A stretch of DNA of 64,000 nucleotides from assembly GCA_019022495.1 (NCBI GenBank), contig JAFEKR010000003.1, positions 2,294,001 to 2,358,000 on the forward strand, given 5' to 3'. Of the stretch, positions 13,901 to 24,470 are shown in pieces; position 1 is the first letter of the stretch, and every line of letters starts with the position of its first letter. The position numbers and the translations under genes were made by a program. The DNA comes from Epichloe hybrida. Lineage: Eukaryota > Ascomycota > Sordariomycetes > Hypocreales > Clavicipitaceae. Under the pieces are notes generated by a model. The model saw only the letters and a program-made list of their open reading frames with translations. It was not told the origin of the DNA and ran no database searches.

Positions 13901-14124
13901 AAACCTTTCTTTATTGTTTTAGAGTTTATATAGATATAGATATTAATACTAAAGTAAGAAAAGAGCTATATTATACCTTTCTATTAGCATAACTTATTAT
14001 TAAACATAGCCCTCCTATTTTATAGGGCAAGTCGTTATTAGATAAGCTACCTCTTCTAATTAACCTTGCTAATCTATAGTGTTCGAAGACTGCGTGGTTA
14101 TCTGTGAAGGTAACTACTAATTAG
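7935..14124 (-). pseudogene. Degenerate copia gag-pol of element I
   Basis: No open frame of useful length remains. Between about 9745 and 9950 the minus strand still reads as the start of a fungal copia reverse transcriptase: a segment resembling ...NKIKGK...EPYKKS followed by VIQ and a run ending ILT, interrupted by stops. The stops fit CAG-to-TAG, CGA-to-TGA and TGG-to-TAG/TGA changes expected of RIP. The 5' part (protease and integrase) should lie to the right of this point. Similar fragments occur at the same relative place in copia II and III. Confidence 0.75.
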
Positions 14125-14433
14125 TGTTAGATTTATAGGGTATTGAATTTAATATATAATATAGTTATAAGCCCGAAGAATAGTATTATTATTAATTATT
14201 TATTCTAGGCTGTGTTATCTATTATTATGATTAATTAAGTTATATAAAAAGAGAGGTAAAAAGCTAGAAGTTATAATACATAAAGGGAAAAGGGGTTACG
14301 TGTTTATATCCCTATATTTCCTAGCTAATTAACATGCTAGGTTATAGGTTACGTGTGGGGTCCGCACGCGGCCTGAGCTTCTGCCGGGTAATTGCGGCTG
14401 CGACGCGCGATTAATATCACCTTTGTTCTAACA
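14125..14433 (-). repeat. Right LTR of copia I (309 bp)
   Basis: It runs from TGTTAGATTTATAGGG to CTTTGTTCTAACA. The left half is transition-mutated relative to the left LTR, while the right ~90 bp (GTCCGCACGCGGCC, CTGCGACGCGCG) are well preserved. TSD TTTAC follows directly. Confidence 0.88.
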
Positions 14434-14460
14434 TTTACCTAAATATTAAAAAATAAAAAA

Positions 14461-14609
14461 TAATTACATTTAATTACAAATAATTACATGTAATGTAATG
14501 TAATGTGTGAAAGGGGGGTGTAATGTAATGTGTAATGTAATGTAATGTGTAATAATTACATTACATTACAAACATTACACAATGTAATGTAATGTAATGT
14601 GATGCTCTG
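14461..14609. repeat. Pentanucleotide array at right end of element A
   Basis: TGTAA/ATTAC arrays end in GATGCTCTG. By eye this is identical to the reverse complement of the left end of element B, including a GAAAGGGGGGTG interruption. Confidence 0.85.
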
Positions 14610-15603
14610 ATAGTTATATAATAAAGCCCTTAGGTAAGCCTTAGCCTACATAGATAACTAAGTAGCTACTAGATAGCTACGTGCACGTAGTAGGGTATTT
14701 AGATAAGGACTACCTATAAGAGATGTAAAAGGTTAGAGTTTAAGACCTTTATGTACCTACCCCTAAGTAGTAGCTCTCTAGCTATTGATTTTTAATTTTT
14801 TTTGGGGTCATTGGCTGTGGCCAATGCATCTAATTTTCAAGGAACCAAAAAAATTACTAGCAATACCTAGCTAGTGCCACATATAACAACTAAATTTAAT
14901 AATCACCGTAGTATTAGGTAAAACATTAAGAAATAAGCTTTAAGCTACAAATTTGGGGGCTAAAAAGTCAATACAAAGTTTGTAACAAACTTTGTGGCTG
15001 CGATTACGCAAGAGTCATAATTCGCAACTGTAGTTAAACTTAAATCTATTTGAGTTTTACTTACAGTATAAATTAACGTAATTCCCTCTTCCTCTACGAC
15101 CGTGTTTATTCTATCTCTCTATATCTCTTCTATCTTATAACTTGTCCTTTAAAGCTCTAAGGCAAACCAAAAAAAAAACATAACTTATCCTCAATTGCAG
15201 CCAATCCAATTCCATTACCAAGTAGGTCATGGGCTACCAATCAACCAATTGACGACTAACTGATCAGATAATAGTATGGCTAAAGGTAATAAAAAAGATA
15301 CCGCACTATCTGAAATATTAAATAATATTGTAGAAGAGAAGAAAGGCAAAGGAAAGGAAAGGGAAGATAAATCCGACCTAAAGATAATTAATAGTATCTA
15401 TAATATGAGGGAGAAGATGTTAAAAAATAAGGGTAAGCCTAATAATAAGCTTTGCAAGGCAGATAAAAAGAAGTTGAAGGAATGGGGTGTCAGGGTGTAG
15501 TAAGCTAAGCAGTTTTACCTCGTACTCAGGAGGGGCTCTCTAGCTATAACTAAGAACCTTAGCCTTCACTCCGTTTATATCTCCCCAAACACAGTCGTGA
15601 CAT
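14610..15603. other. Unrecognised island between hAT A and copia V
   Basis: This is the sequence right of the hAT A terminus. The first ~180 bp are AT-rich and anonymous. From about 14790 the sequence becomes less RIP-like: CA and TG dinucleotides return, with short inverted pieces such as ACAAAGTTTGTAACAAACTTTGT at about 14974-14996. One short ORF lies at 15276-15500. At about 15604 it joins abruptly to copia fragment V. It may be a remnant of another mobile element or a piece of old single-copy sequence. I recognise no family. Confidence 0.4.
15276..15500 (+). CDS. Hypothetical lysine-rich 74-aa ORF
   Basis: The 74-codon frame starts MAKGNKKDTALSEIL and is strongly basic, with runs such as KKGKGKEREDK and KADKKKLKEW. 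No signal peptide, membrane segment or known domain is visible. It is the only uninterrupted ATG-started frame in a long AT-rich stretch that does not look like RIP debris, so it could be an exon of a degraded gene, a DNA-binding remnant of a mobile element, or chance. No intron signals convincingly extend it. Function unknown. Confidence 0.25.
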   Translation: MAKGNKKDTALSEILNNIVEEKKGKGKEREDKSDLKIINSIYNMREKMLKNKGKPNNKLCKADKKKLKEWGVRV

Positions 15604-16275
15604 AAGGGCTCTTTTAGCTACTTCTATATGCTATAGCCCTAGGTTTTATAGGAATTATAAGAGTTATAAGGCTATAAAAGTAATATTAGGTCTTAAGACT
15701 ATTATTAGATATAGTAGGGTTCTAATTAAAGATTAATACCTCTTAAGATCTTAAGCACTAACCTCTCCTTTAAAAGGTTCTAGTAGTATAGTAGTTATTA
15801 GGGCTATAGGTCTTTATTAAGGGATCTTTATATTAAATTTAGTAGTAGCTTTATCCTAATAGGACTTCTAATTAAGCTATACCTTCCTATTAGTATAATC
15901 TCTAATAATTTTAATACCTAGGAATTATTATAGCTCTCTAAGGTCCTTTATATTATACTTTATAAAGAGTCTTGCCCTAAATTTATTATATAAATATAAT
16001 TTCCCTTTAGTAAAGAGGGTAATAAGGTTATTTATATAGAAGAAGATAATTAATCTATCCTTAATAAATATATAAATATCTTTAAAGATTTACATAAAGC
16101 CTTTACTAATTAGCTAGCTAATCAGCTCCTTTATCTATAGAAAAGGCACTCTCTATAGCCTATAAACTACTCTAAGAAGCTTTAGATAGGCTTATTTATC
16201 TTTATAGCCTAAAGGTATCTTATAGTAAACCTCTTTATTAAGGTCTAAATTTAGGAATACTATAATAAAGTTATA
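15604..16275 (-). pseudogene. Copia V, reverse-transcriptase part (left fragment)
   Basis: On the minus strand this is colinear with 52430-53090 of the copia element at 41471-53995. The polymerase-box equivalent near 16030-16055 reads F-Y-I-N-N, against F-Y-V-N-N at 52653. Colinearity stops at about 15604, so the 3' end of the element is lost. At 16275 it is interrupted by copia III and resumes at 31345. Many stops; non-functional. Confidence 0.75.
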
Positions 16276-16506
16276 TGTTGGTTACACCAAGGGATTGGTA
16301 TGCACTAGTGCAACGTAGGGTCAGGTTTAATAATGTAATAAGGTCTAAGGATTAAAGCTATCTACAGCGTTATGTAGCCATAAGAAAAGGGGGACGCAAG
16401 TTACGTATATGCCTCGCGTACAGGTGCGGCTAATCACAGTGCAGCGCTACCGCACATGCTTCACTTTCCTAGTGGTTAACCCAATATTAACCTAGTTATT
16501 ATAACA
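16276..16506 (-). repeat. Left LTR of copia III
   Basis: It runs TGTTGGTTACACCAAGGG to CTAGTTATTATAACA. The left part is preserved (TGCACTAGTGCAACGTAGGG) and the right part is AT-converted, the opposite polarity to its partner at 22318. In coding orientation this is the 3' LTR. Confidence 0.88.
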
Positions 16507-19500
16507 CTAGCAACTTCTCTTTTTAAGAAGAAAGTAGGGTAGGATAGATCTAGTACTAAAAGAGGGAATTAGTAAGTATATAAATAAAATAAGCCTGTGT
16601 AAGGATAAGTAAGTCTGATATTAAATTCAGACTCCCCATTAGTTAACAATGTAATACAAAGAAAATCGCTTAATCCGCGAATTAGAAAGCGGGCTCAATT
16701 AGGAGCTTCTAAAAGCTTAAAAAACGCAATAAAAATTAGAATCATTCAAAATAAACACAAGTGGATACAGGGGAAATAAAATAAGGGCTTCTTATTAGCT
16801 TAGGCATAGTTAGATCAGGTTCTCGTTAATCTCATCTAGTCTCTAGTCTCTTCACCTAGCCTTTAACTCAAATTACAGCTTCGTTTAAGTTAATAAAGGT
16901 CTTAAGGCTCTTATTTAGAGATGCCTTTGTTATCGCGTTAGCAAGGTTATTATTGCCGTTAATCCATCGTACTTCGTAAATCTCTTGTTGCTTATATAAT
17001 TGCTAAAGTGCTATAATATTAATTATAAGGCATTTCTCCTTTGTAAAACCTAGCTTTACAAGACACTTATATAACAAAAAAGAGTCTATATAAATAATCA
17101 TAGGGATGCGGTTAATCTTTAATTAGTCTATGATTATATTAAGGGTTGTGGTAATTGCATAGGCTATATTAGCACCTTATACTATTAAGTATAGTTTAGA
17201 AGCAAGGGCGCTATAGGTCACACGCTTGCTCTTTATTAAGCTATACATAATAATATTACCTTTTAAGGTAAATATGTTATCTTTCGCCTCTTTATTACCA
17301 ATTATAATCATATATCCTATCTAGGAACTTAGATCTTTGTTATTAGCAAGGGATCCATCCATAAACATAAATAACTTTACATTCTTAATATCTAGAGGGA
17401 TATAATATAGGCCTTAGTCTTAATGTCAGATCTACTAGTTAAGTCACTTATTTAATCAAGTTATATCATTAGGAGTTAGATCTTAATATTATGCTATGAT
17501 TAATAGGTTATAAAGGGCTTTAGGTTAATAAACAATTATAATATAACTTCCTCGTGCTTATTATTTAACGTAATCTTGTTTTATAGTTAGTAATTATAGG
17601 TTAATCTATTTAATCTTCTTGCTCTAGCCTTTTTAATAAAGTTCCATTAAGTTATTAGCATTCTAGGTAAGGATATAACCGTTAAAGATAAGGGGATTCT
17701 TAGCTAATAGCTTCTGCTTTAGCTTTGCTAAGAAATTTGCCTTCTATAGTTCTTTCTCTTTAAGGTTGTAAAAATCCTAGTTACTAAGGCCTAGTGTATC
17801 GTTAGTCTATATGCTAACTACTTTAAAGAGGTTATTATTATTCTCTTCTGTAATTAGCAAGCATAGGTTATAGGATAAAGTCATTATCTTAAGCATCTCT
17901 TTATGGTAATAGAAGTAGGTTACGAACTAGTAGGTTCTAGCTTCTACGATTCCGTATAAAGGCTTAATAACTTCTATAATGGTTCCTTTGGGGAATAGAT
18001 GTGCTATTTGCTTAGGTAATATAGCGATGATTAATCTTGTGAGCTATGTTTTTGATTACACGTAAGCTTGTGTAATATCTTAAATCCATAGGATAATTCC
18101 TCTGGATCTAAGCGATAGTGTGATCGCAATAATTAATTGTTAGCTTAATCTTTAGATTATTAGGGATTAGGTTAGGATGAATTCCTTCCCTTTATTATTC
18201 GTCCCTTAAATCATAAGTTATGACTTTTCGTATAGCGTAGCTATTCCTTTACCTTTAATTTCTCTTACTATACGAGATTTAAAGAGTCTCTTATTACTAT
18301 GTTTAGCAGGATTAAATAGCGTGAATCTAAATATATTACAGGCTTGTAAAGTATTAATCTTAATCTAATCTAATAGCTCAAAGGGCTTACCTAGGGTTGT
18401 GATCTTTTCTTCTTAATTTAACTAAAGGGCTAGATCCTAATTAGCTTCTTCCTTTACTATAATAAATACTACACTTAAATTACTATTAGCTATAAGTTCC
18501 TCTATTAATACTTTCTCTTAGTCTTTATTTACTAAGTATATAGTTACTATGTATTTAGTTCCTATAAGGTTAAATTAAACTATAAGCTTCTTTTATAGTC
18601 TTCTATACTTTCTCTTAGGCTATAGTGGTTCCTTATTTATTTCCAAAGTTTTAGGGATAATCTCTTTAATTACTAGGGTCTTGTTTATATCTATAGCTTA
18701 GTCTTTGCCTCTAGGTGTTAACTTATAAAGTTCTTTAGTATAGTATAGGTTATAATAGTATGGTTTAATAACTATTAATCAGAATCTTATTAGTCTATAA
18801 GGCATTTAAAGGGTATAGGTTTCTCTATTAGTAGTAAGAAGCTTATAGGGGCTATACTATCTATCTTTCTCTCTCTATACGTGTATATCTAACTATAATA
18901 GAAGTTAGTGTGTTAGTAGCGTATTTAGGCTATTTTAGGTTCTTAGAGTATTATAAACTTGTTGCTTTGCTAGGAGTTGTTAGACCTTGTTAGTAGCTTT
19001 GTAGATTGCTTTAGCTTATTAAATAATAGATACACTTAGTGGTGACTTATTAGTTATCTATAGATATACACTAAAGATAAGAATTATAGGAATAAGACTA
19101 TTAGGGCCTGCTAAGTTATTTATAGCTTTTATAGCTATCTAAAGTTATTACTTAGGTGTAAGATCTTAACCTATAGAGTCTATAATAATTATATAGGCTT
19201 ACTATAATAGTCTATAATAGCGTTTAACTTTTCTAATACTATTATAGGCCTTAATTAGAACTTTATTAATCTTAATTAATAGTAATTATATATAATACTT
19301 AAATTCTACTAATATAAAGTTCTTTCTAGTATTATAGATAATCTATTCTAGAGGACTAAGGTAGGTGTTAATCTAGTATTTACATAAGGCGTTCTAAATA
19401 TCACGTGCCTTCTGCTTATTTAAATTAAGAAATTAGGCTACTTAAAATAAGGTTATAGAATTAATAACATAAAGAATAGGTTATTTATTAATTTAAATGA

Positions 19501-22317
19501 TATTAACTATAATCTTGTAGTTAAACTTATAGTTATCTTTAATTATGAACTTAAATCTGCCTAGGGCCCTTCTATTTATTTAGTAATGGTAGCAAATTTC
19601 AGTTAATTATTTAATAGCCTTTGCTTTAATGTTATATCTAGCTTAGTTTAGTATCTTTGTAAGCTATTTAACTAATAAGTAACCAAATTATTAATATAGT
19701 TAATGGAGTTTTGTTTCTAATAGGTAGAAAGCTACTGTTTCTCTAGCTTCTAGAGTCCACTAAAGATATCCCTATTTCCTAATAATAGGAACTATCTTAT
19801 TATCTTGGATTAATACGTTTGCGAGGTTATTTACCTTAACGCGTAACCTATCTATATTATCTAAAGAGAATAAGAAAGGCATATATATGTTAATCACATA
19901 GAAAGGGATGTTGCCTAGCTCTGTTAGTACGTTAACTACTCCTTTTATAATTACGCTCCTAGCACTAAATTTCATTATCTTTTCTGGAGTTAGTTTAATC
20001 TTTAGTAATAGCATTAATCTTAGCAAAGCTTATACTTATCTAATTCTAGCTATTAAAATACCTGAGGCTCCTATGTTAGGCATTATCCCTTAGAAAACTT
20101 CTTTAAAGTAATATTCCTCTGAAATATAAGAGGTTTTTATATTATTAAAGGGATTATGCTTAAGGTATGCGTGCTTAAACGCTTTATCTCTTAGGATATT
20201 AATAACGTTGCTATTAACTAGTTGAAATCCTAATGTAAAGAATTATGTAATACTTAGCTAGTTAAACTTTAATATAAAAGTCTCTTTAGCGTTATTATCC
20301 TTATCTTTATTATTATTAGACTTGACGAAGGTTTTGGCTGATTCCTACGCTCTATTAGCAAGGTTATTAGCTTCTTTAGATACTTAGCCTTTGTAAGCTA
20401 TGAGAAATGCCTAATACTTTTTCTCTATTAGCGGTGATTAGTGCCTCTTGTTCTTCTACTAATATTCCTTTACCTCTTTCTAGTCTTTCTCTAGATAGTT
20501 CGTTAACTAGCATCTATTCTTATTATAGACGTGGTATCTACTATAGTTACAGCCTTAGTTATAGTAACCATAGCCTCTGCCTTAACCTTGTTAATTATAT
20601 AGTTAGTTATAACGGCAGTCTATAAATATTACCTCTGATTCATTAGCATTAGTAGTACTAACAGTGCTTTAGTTAAATTAGGCAGCTAATTTATTAGCTT
20701 TGGCAATAGAGATTGATTTACAGAGGTCTCTAGTAAGTCCTTTAAAGCTAGGTGAATGATTGTATTTAGCTTGCCTGCACTCTAGGACACTAGAAATTAC
20801 GCTTAGGGTCTGATAATAGAGTTCTATATTAACTATTAATAAGGGAAAGAGTCCTTTATAAACACATTTAAGGGTTGTAAGCAGAATCTTAAGATAATTT
20901 AGTTTGGATTTATCTAGATTAGTAGTAATAATGTTCCTAAGCGTTATACTATTCTATTCTTAGTAATAGAACTATTAGTTACTTTCTGTTTTAAATTATT
21001 AACAAACGTCGTTAACTATTTATTCGTATGTAAAGCCTTTATTTACTAGATAATTAAGGTAATACTACTTAGCATTACCTAAAAGCATAATAGGAAGGGC
21101 CTTATATATGTATTCCTACAGGAGATTTAGTCTATTGTATTTGTTCTAGAATAAGTTAACTTTTAGCGTAAGGAAGTTGTATATCTTCCTACTATAATAG
21201 TCATTATCCTTATAGCTTTTCGTGAGTTCTAAGATCTTTCTTATGATTTGATCTTTAGATAGGATTATCACTGTTTGCATAGCTAGGGTCATCTGTTAAA
21301 TTAGTTATTCTAGGATAATCAGCGGAATTGTTAGATTTGTTAGGGGTTTAAGTGTGTTTCTTCCTAGAGGTGGTTATATAGCCAGAGGGTTATTTAAAGC
21401 GGGATTATAAGGGTTATTAATTAGGGGATTATATATAGGAGGATTATATACTAAAGGGTAATGGATAGGGGTAGTATAAATTAAAGGGCTTGTGATTAGA
21501 GGGCTTTTAAGGGTGGGATTATTTAAAGAGAGAAATTTACCTATAGTAATTTACTTCGTGATTTTGTTTTTAGGCTACTGTGATATTATTTCTTCTTTAA
21601 GGACTTGAATTAACGATTTGATAATCTTACTGCTTTGATTTTGAATAATATAGACGCTATTCTCGCGTAGGTAGTCTTGTAATTCGCGTACCAAAGGTTA
21701 TAAAGCTTAATTAAGTGTTTCTTTTGTCTAGCTATTAAGGTTATTATAGAAGATCTCCTAAAGGGTAAGATCTTTATATTAACCGCTCTTATAAACATTA
21801 ATTATCTAAGCAAGATAGTTATTAAGCTCCTATTCTTTAGTAGTCTAAGGATCTAGTTCTTTTAAGCTCTCCTAGTTAGTAGTAATAACTAAGGTATGTT
21901 TTTAAAGTTATAGAGGTAGGCTTACTTTACTAGGTCTTAACTAGGTAAGCTGCTTTCCTTTAGTAGTCTAAGATAAAGCTTATTTATTACTTAGGGGTGC
22001 TATTATTAATAGTCTTTAGCTAGTAAGGCTAAGGGATTTTTAACTAGTAAGGTTAAGGGGTTTTTAATCTTTAGTTTAAGAAGTTATATATAGCTATAAA
22101 CTCTTAGTTAGTTAATTAGTTTTCTTGTGATAGATAATAGGATTAATTCTTCTATTAATAGTCATAGACTTACTAATAGAAAAAGTTAAATCCCTAGGAA
22201 GCCTAACATCTAGTATCTAGAGTTTATTTTCCTTTAGCATACTTCCTTAGGTAGCTAAAGGAAGGCCTCTTCTTAAGTAATTCCTAGCTTATCTATGGTT
22301 TTTTAACCACTAATTAG
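16507..22317 (-). pseudogene. Degenerate copia gag-pol of element III
   Basis: Minus-strand fragments are recognisable. 19772-20026 encodes an 84-residue stretch resembling the segment just after the copia protease active site (...NIPFYVINIYMPFLFSLD...). 18185-18400 resembles the start of the reverse transcriptase (...FKSRIVREIKGKG..., then stops). The order along the minus strand (protease before reverse transcriptase) is that of Ty1/copia. Stops are mostly of RIP type. An ORF at 21610-21798 (-) may be part of the gag or nucleocapsid region but has no recognisable motif. Confidence 0.72.
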
Positions 22318-22547
22318 TGTTAGTTACACTAAGGGATTAGTATGCACTAGTGTAACGTAGGGTTAGGTTTAATGATGTAATAAGGTCTAAGGATTAAAGC
22401 TATTTATAGCGTTATATAGCCATAAGAAAAGGGGGACGTGAGTCACGTGTGTGCCTAGCGTACGGGTGCGGCTAATCACAGTGCGGCGCTACCGCACGTG
22501 CTTCACTTTCCTAGTGGTCAACCCGATGTTGACCCGGTTGTCGCAAC
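22318..22547 (-). repeat. Right LTR of copia III (last base at 31344)
   Basis: It starts TGTTAGTTACACTAAGGG; the preserved right part ends CCCGGTTGTCGCAAC, where hAT element C is inserted one base before the LTR end. The final A is at 31344, followed by the TTATA duplication. Confidence 0.86.
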
Positions 22548-22713
22548 CAGAGCATTGCAATACAATACAATACATTTGATGTATTGTGTATTGTATTGTA
22601 TTGTATTGTATTGTATTAACAATACAATACAATACAATACATTACACAATACAATACATCCAAAATTTTACAATACAATACAATATATGTATTATTTGTA
22701 TTGTTTTGTATTT
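22548..22713. repeat. Pentanucleotide array, TGTAT/ATACA type (left end of C)
   Basis: AATAC and TGTAT units occur in both orientations with a turn at GTATTAACAATAC. Compared with elements A and B the unit differs by one base (TGTAT instead of TGTAA) almost throughout, while the CAGAGCAT terminus is unchanged. Confidence 0.87.
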
Positions 22714-22770
22714 TTTTTTCTTTTTTTTAGTTTTAAGTAAATTCCTTAATTATAAGGTATATATAGTTAA

Positions 22771-22980
22771 TATAATAGCTTATAATAGCTTATAATAGCT
22801 TATAATAGCTTATAATAGCTTATAATAGCTTATAATAGCTTATAATAGCTTATAATAGCTTATAATAGCTTATAATAGCTTATAATAGCTTATAATAGCT
22901 TATAATAGCTTATAATAGCTTATAATAGCTTATAATAGCTTATAATAGCTTATAATAGCTTATAATAGCTTATAATAGCT
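22771..22980. repeat. Perfect 10-bp tandem array, 21 copies of TATAATAGCT
   Basis: Twenty-one consecutive identical copies with no substitutions seen. The junction AGCTTATAATAGCT brings two AGCT sites 10 bp apart in phase with the DNA helical turn. Perfect homogeneity suggests recent expansion or an assembly-sensitive locus. Confidence 0.93.
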
Positions 22981-23134
22981 TATATATATTATTATAATAT
23001 ATATATTACTTTTATTACTTATATAACTTATATAACTTAAAATATTATAAGTGTTAAAGTTTAATTAAAATAAATAAGTAATAAATAAATATAATATAAA
23101 TATAAGTATTTATAAGTAAATTACTATAGAAAAA

Positions 23135-23515
23135 GCTAGAATTATATAACTAAGTAAAGAGATAATACTAGGTTTATAGTGTAACTAATGAGGCCCACTT
23201 TTAGACCCACTTCTGTATATATGTTTTTTAAGCTAGAATTATATAACTAAGTAAAGAGATAATACTAGGTTTATAGTGTAACTAATGAGGCCCACTTTTA
23301 GACCACTTTTGTATATATGTTTTTTAAGCTAGAATTATATAACTAAGTAAAGAGATAATACTAGGTTTATAGTATAACTAATAGGACCCACTTTTAGACC
23401 CACTTCTGTATATATGTTTTTTTAGCTAGAATTATATAACTAAGTAAAGAGATAATACTAGGTTTATAGTATAACTAATAGGACTCACTTTTAAAGCTTA
23501 TTTATTTATTTACTT
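23135..23515. repeat. About 97-bp tandem repeats, ~4 copies (element C)
   Basis: The anchor GCTAGAATTATATAAC recurs at about 23135, 23232, 23328 and 23425. Each unit contains GGCCCACTTTTAGACCCAC (or a transition variant), closely resembling the GACCCACTTTAGACCCAC motif of the ~101-bp repeats in elements A and B. Confidence 0.85.
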
Positions 23516-24093
23516 AATATTAAAAAAAATAGTATATATATTATAATTATTCTTTATATAATATTTTAACCTTTCTTTATAAACTTTTCCTAGGTTTTTT
23601 CCTTCTCTTTTAGTTTAAAGAAGGTTAAAAGCTAATATAATTTATTATAATTATAATAAAATAGTTTAATAGTAAAAGAAGTATTTATTAAATAAGGATT
23701 AATTTTCTCTTTATAATAAATTCCTTATATATATAAGTATATTTTTATTAGAGTTTTAATCTTATTTATTTAGAATTATAAATTATTTCTTTAGGGTAAA
23801 TATTATATTTAAAGCAAAAAAAACTATATTAAAATATATAGTAAATCTTAAAAAAAAGCTAGAAAGATAAATTAACCTTTAAAATATAGAGAATAAATAT
23901 TACTATAAGTTAAGCCTAGATAATACCATTTATAGCTACCCTATATATATATAGCTTAATAGTCTAAATTAGCTAAAACTTTATAATTCTATAACTAAAT
24001 ACCTAAATAGTATAAAAGTTTAAGGATATCTTATTTAGATTATATGAAAAATATACTATATAATAAGTATATATACTACCTTACCTTTTTAAT

Positions 24094-24161
24094 AATATAT
24101 TGTATTGGATTGTATTGGATTGTAATGTATTGTATTGTAATGTATTGTATTGTATTGTATT
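24094..24161. repeat. Internal mixed pentamer array (TGTAT and TGTAA)
   Basis: Units TGTAT, TGGAT and TGTAA are intermixed just left of copia II, with an irregular order. This is the only array in the window where the two unit types coexist. Copia II inserted at its right edge, duplicating GTATT. Confidence 0.8.
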
Positions 24162-24470
24162 TGTTGGATTCACAGGGTATTGAATTCAATGTGTAATACA
24201 GTCGTGAGCCCGAAGAATAGTATCGTCATCGATTATCTATTCTAGGCTGCGTTATCTGTTATTATGATTAATTAAGTTATAGGAAAAGAGAGGTAAAAAG
24301 CTAGAAGTTACAATATATAAAGGGAAAAGGGGTTACGCGTTTATATCCTTATATTTCCTAGCTAATTAACATGCCGGGTTATGGGTCACGTGTAAGGTCC
24401 GCACGCAGCCTAAGCTTCTGCTAGGTAATTGCGGCTATGACGCGCAATTGATATCACCTTTATTCTAACA
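24162..24470 (-). repeat. Left LTR of copia II
   Basis: It runs TGTTGGATTCACAGGG to CTTTATTCTAACA. The left ~90 bp are well preserved (CAGTCGTGAGCCCG, ATCGTCATCGATTA); mutation load rises towards the interior. Confidence 0.92.

Larger units (their letters stand above)
5662..14433 (-). mobile_element. Ty1/copia element I, full length, RIP-degraded
   Basis: It is bounded by 5-bp TSDs TTTAC (5657-5661 and 14434-14438) and inserted in hAT-like element A. The left LTR is 5662-7934, interrupted by hAT element B; removing B and one 8-bp TSD leaves 309 bp, exactly the length of the right LTR (14125-14433). The interior (7935-14124, ~6.2 kb) reads on the minus strand. It is the same family as copia II (24162-30973), to which it is nearly colinear. 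Terminal motifs are TGTTGGATTCACAGGG and CTTTGTTCTAACA on the plus strand. Confidence 0.88.
4611..14609. mobile_element. hAT-like non-autonomous element A (left end missing, interrupted by copia I)
   Basis: Visible parts are 4611-5661 and, after copia I, 14434/14439-14609. The right part ends ...GATGCTCTG, the inverse of the CAGAGCAT terminus of elements B and C. By eye, its last ~176 bp are the exact reverse complement of the first ~176 bp of element B. The left part is an inverted copy of the B interior (about 5870-7010). About 0.7 kb present in B is missing and would lie left of copia IV. The right flank ATAGTTAT fits the nTnnnnAn TSD consensus known for Ac-type hAT elements; its partner is not in the window. 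No coding capacity is seen, so it depends on a transposase elsewhere. Confidence 0.7.

Noticed and set aside
22498..22795. Plus-strand frames rich in Y, I, C and N
   Set aside because: They are translations of the TGTAT pentamer array at the end of hAT C.
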